DNA from: Betaproteobacteria bacterium
GTDB lineage: Bacteria; Pseudomonadota; Gammaproteobacteria; Burkholderiales; Burkholderiaceae_C
Assembly (NCBI GenBank): GCA_009923895.1
Contig: RFSP01000115.1
Coordinates: 1 to 6,188 of the forward strand
Direction: 5' to 3'
Length of the DNA: 6,188 nt
Program-made: the position numbers and the translations under genes
The notes under the pieces: model-generated
What the model was told of the DNA's origin: nothing
Seen by the model: only the letters and a program-made list of their open reading frames with translations
The model's database searches: none
Shown here: piece after piece, positions 1 through 5,500 of the stretch
How the letters are laid out: every line of letters starts with the position of its first letter
Position numbering within the stretch: position 1 is the first letter of the stretch

Positions 1-1
1 T

Positions 2-592
2 GTCATGCTGGGTACCGGCGTGCGCATGGTGTCGACCGAAAAGAATCACAGCCAGGGCAGCATGATCCAAACCAAGAGTGCCTTGGATCTGGCCATTCAG
101 GGCGACGGCTTCTTCCAAATCACCCAGCCGGATGGATCGGTGGCCTACACCCGCGATGGATCTTTCAAACGTTCGGCGGCTGGTCAGCTGGTCACGGCCA
201 ACGGCTACCCGGTGTTTCCGGCCATCACGCTGCCGGCCAACACCACGGGTTTGCTGATTGGACAAGACGGTTCAGTCTCGGTTGAAGTGGCGGGATCATC
301 GGGCTCCACGGTCATTGGCACCATCCAGTTGGCTCGCTTCATCAACAACTCTGGCCTGATGGCCGCGGGTCAAAACCTCTTGCGGGAGACTCCCGCCAGC
401 GGTGCTCCGACGCTTGTCACTCCCGGTCAAGCCGGTGCCGGCATCATCCAGCAAGGCTCTCTCGAAGCCTCCAACGTCAACGTGGTCGAAGAGATGGTCA
501 ACATGATCGAGACGCAACGCGCCTACGAGGTCAACTCCAAGGCCATCTCTGCGGTCGACGGCATGCTGCGCTTCCTCAACCAGAACATGTAA
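2..592 (+). CDS. flgG: Flagellar distal rod protein FlgG, 5' partial
   Basis: FlgG forms the distal rod of the flagellar basal body, the drive shaft running through the P and L rings to the hook. The visible part is about 196 residues ending in TAA at 590-592; the open frame continues upstream off the window, so the ATG at 5 is an internal methionine. Recalled alignment with enteric FlgG (about 260 residues) puts the first visible residues near position 66, so the N-terminal rod domain and the FlgG-specific segment are missing. Diagnostic stretches are LGTGVR with a following STEKNHSQG, then LDLAIQGDGFFQI, YTRDGSF, and the C-terminal rod domain with SNVNVVEEMVNMIETQRAYE and NSKAIS. The last is the coiled-coil-prone terminal helix typical of rod/hook axial proteins. 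No cysteine is present in the visible part. flgH follows after 11 bases, as expected in an flgBCDEFGHIJ-type operon. Identity is very secure; only the 5' boundary is unknown. Confidence 0.97.
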   Translation, partial: VMLGTGVRMVSTEKNHSQGSMIQTKSALDLAIQGDGFFQITQPDGSVAYTRDGSFKRSAAGQLVTANGYPVFPAITLPANTTGLLIGQDGSVSVEVAGSSGSTVIGTIQLARFINNSGLMAAGQNLLRETPASGAPTLVTPGQAGAGIIQQGSLEASNVNVVEEMVNMIETQRAYEVNSKAISAVDGMLRFLNQNM

Positions 593-599
593 GGCCTTA
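590..599 (+). promoter_or_regulatory. Ribosome binding site region of flgH inside a 10-base palindrome
   Basis: The flgG stop codon is the start of the perfect palindrome TAAGGCCTTA. The AAGG at 591-594 is the only Shine-Dalgarno-like stretch before the flgH ATG at 604, with a slightly long spacing of 9 bases. The match is weak, so flgH may rely partly on ribosomes finishing flgG. The palindrome has no loop and is short, so it is most likely chance; I assign it no regulatory role. Confidence 0.4.
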
Positions 600-603
600 A
601 GCC

Positions 604-1320
604 ATGACGCGTCTTTTGATTCTCAGCGCCTTGGCGGGCGTGGCTGTCCTCAGTGGCTGTGCCGCTGTGGTGCCTCAGCCCGAGGTGGCGGTGCAAGCGC
701 CTTCGTATGCGCCCGTGCTGCCGGTCGAAACGCCCAAGGCGCGTGTGGCCACAGGCAGCATCTTCTCAGCCGAGCACGCGCAGCATTGGCTGGGCAGTGG
801 TCGTCACTACCGGGTGGGCGACGTCATCACGGTCATGTTGCAAGAAGACACCACCGCCTTGCGTCAACAAGATGCCACCATCAAACGTGACGCCAAGAAC
901 GACATGATTCCCTCGGGCTTCACCTCCAAGTTCGAGAAAGTGCCGGGCAAGATTTTGGGATCCACCTTTGCAGGCGCGCTCAGTGGCGTCAATCTCAACA
1001 GCGCCAGCATCTCCACCGGCGGCTCCGGAGCGGCCAATCAAAAAGCGTCTCTGCAAGGTGCAGTCACTGTCACAGTGGTTGAAGTGCTGGGCAATGGCAA
1101 CTTGGTGATTCGCGGTGAGAAACAGCTGTCGCTGACTGAAGGCTCTGAAATTGTTCAAGTCAGCGGCATTGTGCGGCCCGAAGACATCTCACCGAACAAT
1201 GTCGTGCAGTCACGGCGCTTGGCCAATGCCAACATCGCTTATCGCGGCACCGGAGACATGGCCAAGGCCACCACGCCAGGCTGGGGCACGAGCCTGCTGC
1301 TCAAGGTCTGGCCCTTTTGA
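604..1320 (+). CDS. flgH: Flagellar L-ring lipoprotein FlgH
   Basis: FlgH is the outer-membrane lipoprotein that forms the L ring, the bushing around the rod at the outer membrane. At 238 residues it is close to the usual length. A lipoprotein signal peptide is clear: MTR, a hydrophobic stretch, then the lipobox LSGC with the lipidated cysteine at residue 19. The residue after it is alanine, not aspartate, which fits sorting to the outer membrane. A proline-rich linker follows (about 23-45). The conserved FlgH body begins at GSIF (51-54), continues with YRVGDVITVMLQE (69-81), a Gly/Ser/Ala-rich segment near 139-145, GNGNLVIRGEKQL (163-175), VSGIVRPEDI (186-195) and the C-terminal NIAYRGTG (210-217), ending KVWPF. 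The start at 604 is fixed by the signal peptide. Cys19 is the only cysteine in the protein and is lost into the lipid anchor. Identity is secure. Confidence 0.97.
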   Translation: MTRLLILSALAGVAVLSGCAAVVPQPEVAVQAPSYAPVLPVETPKARVATGSIFSAEHAQHWLGSGRHYRVGDVITVMLQEDTTALRQQDATIKRDAKNDMIPSGFTSKFEKVPGKILGSTFAGALSGVNLNSASISTGGSGAANQKASLQGAVTVTVVEVLGNGNLVIRGEKQLSLTEGSEIVQVSGIVRPEDISPNNVVQSRRLANANIAYRGTGDMAKATTPGWGTSLLLKVWPF

Positions 1321-1326
1321 ACCTAT

Positions 1327-1330
1327 AGGA
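1327..1330 (+). promoter_or_regulatory. Ribosome binding site of flgI
   Basis: AGGA lies 5 bases before the flgI ATG at 1336, inside the 15-base flgH-flgI gap. It supports the 1336 start, which also begins a well-formed signal peptide. Confidence 0.6.
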
Positions 1331-1335
1331 CCGTC

Positions 1336-2469
1336 ATGAAATTCCTTCGCACCTCTTTGGCCTGCATCGTGTTGAGCTTGGGCTTGCTGGGTGCGGCGTG
1401 GGCCGACCGAGTCAAAGACCTCACCACCGTTGCTGGGGCTCGCTCCAACCAGCTCATCGGCTACGGCGTGGTGGTGGGTTTGCAGGGCACGGGTGATGGC
1501 GCAGACGTGACATTCACGGGCCAAAGCTTGAAGGCCATGCTCAACCGCTTGGGCGTCAGCATGGAAGGTGCGCTGTCTGATTTTGTGACCGGGGTCGATG
1601 GCGGCAAGCTCGACGTAAAGAACGCCGCCGCGGTCATGATCACCGCCGAGTTGCCTGGCTTTGCCAAGCCAGGACAGAAAATCGATATCAATGTATCCGC
1701 ATTGGGCAAGGCCACCAGCCTGCGCGGGGGCAATCTCTTGCTCACCACCTTGCGTGGCGTGGATGGTCAGGTCTACGCCCTCGCTCAAGGCGCACTCAAC
1801 GCCACGGGTGTGGAAGCCGGTGCTGCAGGCTCTAGCGTCAAAGTGGGCGTGACCACTGCCGTGCGGCTGCCCAACGGCGCCACGGTGGAGCGCATTGTGG
1901 AAAACCCTTTTGAAACCTCTGATCATGTGGTTTTGAACTCACGCGTCTCCGACTTCACCACGGTCACCGCCATTGTCAACGCCATCAACAAGACCTTTGG
2001 CGATGGCACAGCCCGCGCGGTGGATGGGGTGTCGGTGGCAGTGCGTGCCCCAGAAGACTTGTCTCAACGCGTGGCCTTCATGAGCATGGTTGAAAACCTC
2101 GATGTGCAGCCTGGTGAGCCCAACGCCCGCGTGGTGGTCAACTCTCGCACCGGTACCGTGGTCATCAGTCGCAATGTGCGGGTGTCTCCGGCGGCGGTGT
2201 CGCACGGCACCATCTCGGTGGCCATTGCTGCCACCAATGAGGTCTCGCAGCCCAATGCCCTGGCCCAAGGTCAAACCCAGCAGGTCCAAAACGCCAACGT
2301 GGCTGTGCAAGAGGCCAAGAACCCCATGTTCTTGTTCCAGCCGGGGGCCGATCTGCGCCAAATTGTGGATGCGGTCAACCAAGTGGGTGCCACGCCCTCT
2401 GCTTTGATCGCCATTCTTGAGGCGCTCAAGCAATCAGGCAGTTTGCGCGCCGAGTTGGTGGTCATCTAA
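1336..2469 (+). CDS. flgI: Flagellar P-ring protein FlgI
   Basis: FlgI is secreted to the periplasm and polymerises around the distal rod as the P ring, probably at the peptidoglycan layer. The 377-residue length is slightly above the roughly 365 of enteric FlgI. A Sec signal peptide covers residues 1-23 (MKFLR, hydrophobic core, AWA before D24). The mature protein opens with the family hallmark DRVKDLTTVAGARSNQLIGY and VVGLQGTGD, then VKNAAAVMITAELP (94-107), SLRGGNLLLTTLRGVDGQVYALAQG (128-152, given here as consecutive conserved motifs), VVVNSRTGTVVIS (266-278) and the C-terminal GATPSALIAILEALKQSGSLRAEL. The only cysteine is Cys10 in the signal peptide. The two positions that are cysteines in the enteric proteins align, from memory, with Ala286 and Ser369, so this P ring cannot form the usual intrachain disulfide. 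The gene lies between flgH and flgJ in the standard order. Identity is secure. Confidence 0.97.
   Translation: MKFLRTSLACIVLSLGLLGAAWADRVKDLTTVAGARSNQLIGYGVVVGLQGTGDGADVTFTGQSLKAMLNRLGVSMEGALSDFVTGVDGGKLDVKNAAAVMITAELPGFAKPGQKIDINVSALGKATSLRGGNLLLTTLRGVDGQVYALAQGALNATGVEAGAAGSSVKVGVTTAVRLPNGATVERIVENPFETSDHVVLNSRVSDFTTVTAIVNAINKTFGDGTARAVDGVSVAVRAPEDLSQRVAFMSMVENLDVQPGEPNARVVVNSRTGTVVISRNVRVSPAAVSHGTISVAIAATNEVSQPNALAQGQTQQVQNANVAVQEAKNPMFLFQPGADLRQIVDAVNQVGATPSALIAILEALKQSGSLRAELVVI
1654..1673. repeat. Perfect 8-base inverted repeat inside flgI
   Basis: CCTGGCTT (1654-1661) and AAGCCAGG (1666-1673) are perfect reverse complements separated by the 4-base loop TGCC. They lie in the codons for the conserved segment LPGFAKPGQ. 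No T-run follows, so it is not an intrinsic terminator. It could form a small mRNA hairpin, but codon constraint or chance explains it as well. Confidence 0.5.
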
Positions 2470-2472
2470 GGG
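2468..2472 (+). promoter_or_regulatory. Ribosome binding site of flgJ overlapping the flgI stop
   Basis: AAGGG begins in the TAA stop codon of flgI and lies 6 bases before the flgJ ATG at 2479. The site and spacing support that start and imply that ribosomes ending flgI pass over the flgJ initiation site. Confidence 0.6.
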
Positions 2473-2478
2473 TGGGCC

Positions 2479-2991
2479 ATGGACACTTCGCTCACCTCCA
2501 CGGTTGACACCACGCTCAGCAGCTACAACGACTTCGCGTCCTTGGGGCGCTTGAAGGGCGCCGCTTCGCAGGATCCCAAGCAGGCGCTGCGTGCCACGGC
2601 CGAGCAATTTGAAGCGCATTTCATTCAGCACATGTTGCAGGTGATGCGCGAGACCATCGACAAGAGCGAGCTCACCACCAGCAACGGCCTGGAAATGTAC
2701 GAAGGCATGTTTGACAAGGAAGTGGCCTTGCAAATGGTCAAGCGAGGTGGCATTGGCTTGGCCGACATGCTTGAAAAGCACATGACGCAGCCGCAGGTGT
2801 CACCCGATGCCCTTCCTGCCTCTCAGGCCTTGCAACTGCGCGCCAATCCGGCGCAGATGGTGCCTTTGAATCCAGGTGCGCCCGGTGCCATGTCCCTGCC
2901 TGATGCGGCGGGCACCAAGCCCCTGACGGTGCCGCCTCCCGATGGCACAGTGCCCGTGGTGATGCCTGCCGACGGTGGTGACTTGCCGTGA
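2479..2991 (+). CDS. flgJ: Single-domain FlgJ, rod-cap/rod-assembly protein without muramidase domain
   Basis: FlgJ is exported to the tip of the growing rod and helps rod subunits assemble; in enteric bacteria a C-terminal glucosaminidase/muramidase domain also opens the peptidoglycan. Here the protein has only 170 residues against roughly 310 for the two-domain form. The rod-binding domain is intact at about residues 36-103: ALRATAEQFEAHFIQHMLQV (36-55), MRETIDKSEL, EMYEGMFDKEVALQMV (72-87) and GIGLADMLEKHM (91-102). Residues 104-170 are a low-charge tail with about 15 prolines and no glucosaminidase motifs, ending at TGA 2989-2991 directly on the flgK start. The tail resembles the linker of two-domain FlgJ with the enzyme missing, which is inference. 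A frameshift is unlikely because the following bases encode the conserved FlgK N-terminus. The identity as FlgJ rests on the rod-binding domain and its place between flgI and flgK. No cysteines. Confidence 0.93.
   Translation: MDTSLTSTVDTTLSSYNDFASLGRLKGAASQDPKQALRATAEQFEAHFIQHMLQVMRETIDKSELTTSNGLEMYEGMFDKEVALQMVKRGGIGLADMLEKHMTQPQVSPDALPASQALQLRANPAQMVPLNPGAPGAMSLPDAAGTKPLTVPPPDGTVPVVMPADGGDLP
2988..2991 (+). promoter_or_regulatory. GTGA stop/start overlap of flgJ and flgK
   Basis: The flgK GTG start (2988-2990) overlaps the flgJ TGA stop (2989-2991). Upstream there is only a weak purine-rich stretch (GGTGG near 2974-2978). A non-ATG start, a poor ribosome site and a 4-base overlap together suggest flgK translation depends on ribosomes terminating flgJ. 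The conserved FlgK N-terminus (SDLLSIGSSG) begins right after the GTG, which rules out a later start. Confidence 0.75.
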
Positions 2992-5498
2992 GTGATCTGC
3001 TGAGCATTGGCTCATCGGGCGTCACCGCTTACCAGCGGGCGCTGGCCACGGTGTCCAACAACATTGCCAACGTCAGTACCGATGGGTACACGCGGCAAGA
3101 CGTGTCCTTGGTGGCCAACCAGCCCGCTCAGGTGGGTGGTGGCTACATCGGCACCGGCGCACGTTTTGACTCGGTCAAGCGCCAGTACGACGCCTTTGTC
3201 AACGCCAATCTGCGCAACAGCAACAGCGACCTGCAGAGTCAAGCGCCCTTGTTGTCGTATGTGAATCGCCTGATTGATGTCATGGGCGGGGACAGCATTG
3301 GCCTGACCATGGCCATGAACCGTTTCTTTCAGTCGGCGCGAGAACTCTCTACCGACCCGGCGTCGGTGGTGTCCCGCACCCTGTTCTTGCGAGACGCAGA
3401 CGGCCTGGCCGCGCGCTTCAGAGAATTGGCCTCGCAATTTCAATTGCTGGATACCGAAACCCGTCAGGCCGTGGACACCAATGTCGGTCAGGTCAACTCG
3501 CTCACCACGCAGTTGGCCCAACTCAACCGCCAACTGGCCAAAGAGGCTTCAGAGTCTGGCCAGCCTTCGGAGCTTCTCGACCAGCGCGATCGGCTGTTGG
3601 GCGAGCTGTCCAACCTGGTGGCCGTCAAGACCAAGTTTGCTCCCAATGGCGCGGTGCTGGTCAGCGTGGGCGACACCATCGACCAAGGGGTGCTCGTCAG
3701 CGGCATCAAGTCTCGCGACATCACGGTGCAGACCTCCAGCTCCGACCCCACCAAGCTCGACTTCATTCTGGATGTCTACGGAGACCCCGAGACCATTCCC
3801 TATTTCACCAGCGGCAAGGTCGGCGGCACCATGAGCTTTCGTGACCAGGTGCTCACGCCCGCCAGCGATGCCCTGGACAATCTGGCTGCTGTGGTGGTCA
3901 AGCAAGTCAACGCCATCCACTCGGACGGCTTGGACGCCGAGGGCAAGCTGGGAGGCGATCTCTTTGGGTTCACCGCCGGGGCTGAAGGCAAAGCCAGCGC
4001 CATGCAGCTGGTGGTGCAAGATGCCAATCGCGTGGCCGCTGCGGGACAATTCCGCGTTATCGACGACCCGCTCAACAGCGGCTCGGCCCAGGCGCGCATC
4101 AGTTACGCCTCTCCGTCTTACGCCGGCCCCACGGGCCTTAGCGGCAGTTTGGCCTTGGGCCTGAGGCCGCAGTTGGGGGAGGAGACGTGGCGCATCGACG
4201 GTGCGCTGCAGTACGCCTCGGCGGGTTTAGTTCAGGCCGGTACCCAAGACCTGACCCTGACCCTTCAGACTCCCACAGACACCCAGCAAATTCAGGTCCT
4301 CACGCGTGATGGCAGGCACTTGGCGGGCAGTGCGCTCACCTCGCAGCTGCAAGCCCGGCTGATGCAAGCCAGCAATGGCATGGAAACCGGTGCCACGTAC
4401 AACGCCACCATGCTCAATGCCACGGGCAGCGCGGCCTATATGGACATGGACATCTTCATTGGCGCTCGCGCCGATGTGCAGCAGATTCAAAGTTTTAACA
4501 GCGCGACCGGGCAGCTTCAGGCTCCTGTACCCACGGCGGCGGTCCTCACCGGGGCGGCACTCAGCGGTGGCGTCACTGCGTCTGCCATTGCCTCGGGTGC
4601 TGTCACCATCAATGGAGTGGCGCTGGGCGCCCTGGCGGCGGGGTCCAGCTTGAGCGACGTGGCCGCGTGGATCAACAACAGCCAGACTGGCTTGAGCGCC
4701 AACGCCAAAGTGACCGCGTCGGTCACCTCATCGGGCCAGCTGCAGATTCAACGCGCCGCGTCCAACCTCACCGATGACATTCGGTTGGGGCTGGGCTCAG
4801 CCGGCAAACCCTCTGATCTCAAGACGCTGGGCTTTGACACCAGCCTGTCCATCAAGGGGGCCAGCAAAGACGACTTGTTGGTTTTTATTACCGACACCAG
4901 CGGCAACAACACGGCCGTCAACGTCACCTCCACCTTCACAGGCGTAGAAGGCACCATGAAGCAGTTGCTGCGCGAGTCGCCTCTGCAGGTGCAGTTTGTG
5001 GCCGGCAGTAGCGGTGGCTTGGATTACAAGATTGTCGACACCGCCAGCAACACTGAGTTGGCCCGTCGTGCTGTCGACCTGAGCGTGCCCAACCCCATCA
5101 TCAGCTACCGGGGTTTGCGGGTGGAACTCTCCACCCAACCCAAGGCGGGTGACAAGTTCACCATTGACGGCAACCGGGACGGCATAGGCAACAACGAGGC
5201 CATGCTGCGCATGGTCAACCTGGAGAACGACAAGGTCATGCCCGGTGGGCTCACCATGACCGAGTCTTACATTGAGCGCGTCAACCAGGTGGGCAACGTG
5301 GCCCAGCAAGCATCCATCGCGCAACAGGCGCTGGAGGTGGTGCACGAGCAAGCCAAGCAAACGCGCGACGGCATTTCAGGCGTCAGCTTGGACGAAGAGG
5401 CCTCGGCTTTGGTCCGTTACCAGCAGGCTTACCAAGCCAATGCCCGGGTCATGCAAACCAGCATTTCATTGTTTGACACGATTCTGCAGGTGCGGTGA
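2988..5498 (+). CDS. flgK: Hook-filament junction protein 1, FlgK, with enlarged variable domain
   Basis: FlgK is the first junction protein between hook and filament, exported by the flagellar type III system; it has no Sec signal. The N-terminal axial region is clear: LLSIGSSGVTAYQRAL (4-19), TVSNNIANVSTDGYTRQDVS (21-40), QYDAFVNANLR (66-76), then a long helical, coiled-coil-prone stretch (about 140-212) with ELLDQRDRLLGELSNLVAV. GGTMSFRD (279-286) and VKQVNAIHSDGLD (304-316) continue the family core to GGDLFGF (322-328). The C-terminal core covers about 737-836, with GISGVSLDEEASALVRYQQA (795-814) and FDTILQVR at the end. Between them lie about 400 residues of variable surface domain, against about 100 in the 547-residue enteric protein as I recall it. 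Residues about 538-617 look like a flagellin IN module (VTINGVALGALAAGSSLSDV, then AAWINNSQTG). Start GTG at 2988 overlaps flgJ. No cysteine. Identity secure; the function of the insert is unknown. Confidence 0.96.
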   Translation: MSDLLSIGSSGVTAYQRALATVSNNIANVSTDGYTRQDVSLVANQPAQVGGGYIGTGARFDSVKRQYDAFVNANLRNSNSDLQSQAPLLSYVNRLIDVMGGDSIGLTMAMNRFFQSARELSTDPASVVSRTLFLRDADGLAARFRELASQFQLLDTETRQAVDTNVGQVNSLTTQLAQLNRQLAKEASESGQPSELLDQRDRLLGELSNLVAVKTKFAPNGAVLVSVGDTIDQGVLVSGIKSRDITVQTSSSDPTKLDFILDVYGDPETIPYFTSGKVGGTMSFRDQVLTPASDALDNLAAVVVKQVNAIHSDGLDAEGKLGGDLFGFTAGAEGKASAMQLVVQDANRVAAAGQFRVIDDPLNSGSAQARISYASPSYAGPTGLSGSLALGLRPQLGEETWRIDGALQYASAGLVQAGTQDLTLTLQTPTDTQQIQVLTRDGRHLAGSALTSQLQARLMQASNGMETGATYNATMLNATGSAAYMDMDIFIGARADVQQIQSFNSATGQLQAPVPTAAVLTGAALSGGVTASAIASGAVTINGVALGALAAGSSLSDVAAWINNSQTGLSANAKVTASVTSSGQLQIQRAASNLTDDIRLGLGSAGKPSDLKTLGFDTSLSIKGASKDDLLVFITDTSGNNTAVNVTSTFTGVEGTMKQLLRESPLQVQFVAGSSGGLDYKIVDTASNTELARRAVDLSVPNPIISYRGLRVELSTQPKAGDKFTIDGNRDGIGNNEAMLRMVNLENDKVMPGGLTMTESYIERVNQVGNVAQQASIAQQALEVVHEQAKQTRDGISGVSLDEEASALVRYQQAYQANARVMQTSISLFDTILQVR

Positions 5499-5500
5499 TG
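5496..5500 (+). promoter_or_regulatory. TGATG stop/start overlap of flgK and flgL
   Basis: The flgK TGA (5496-5498) shares its last base with the flgL ATG (5498-5500). A short AGG at 5488-5490, inside flgK and 7 bases before the ATG, can act as the ribosome site. The arrangement favours coupled translation of the two junction proteins, which assemble one on the other. Confidence 0.75.

Noticed and set aside
1210..1926. Long antisense open frame (238 codons) opposite the end of flgH and the first half of flgI
   Set aside because: It spans two well-supported sense genes, has no recognisable domain, and is His/Gly/Ala/Arg-rich as expected from the reverse complement of GC-rich codons. The same applies to the antisense frames at 1939-2433, 3012-3533, 3549-4049, 4797-5360 and 5591-6166.
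2968..2975. GCCGACGG, resembling the sigma-28 -10 element GCCGATAA, just before flgK
   Set aside because: No TAAA-like -35 element lies at the proper distance upstream (the bases near 2949-2952 read AGTG), and the AT part of the -10 is missing. Codon-driven resemblance is the simpler explanation.
2780..2991. Possible frameshift that cut off a muramidase domain from flgJ
   Set aside because: The frame stays open with sensible composition up to the flgK start, and the bases after the stop encode the conserved FlgK N-terminus. There is no room for a domain of about 150 residues in any frame.
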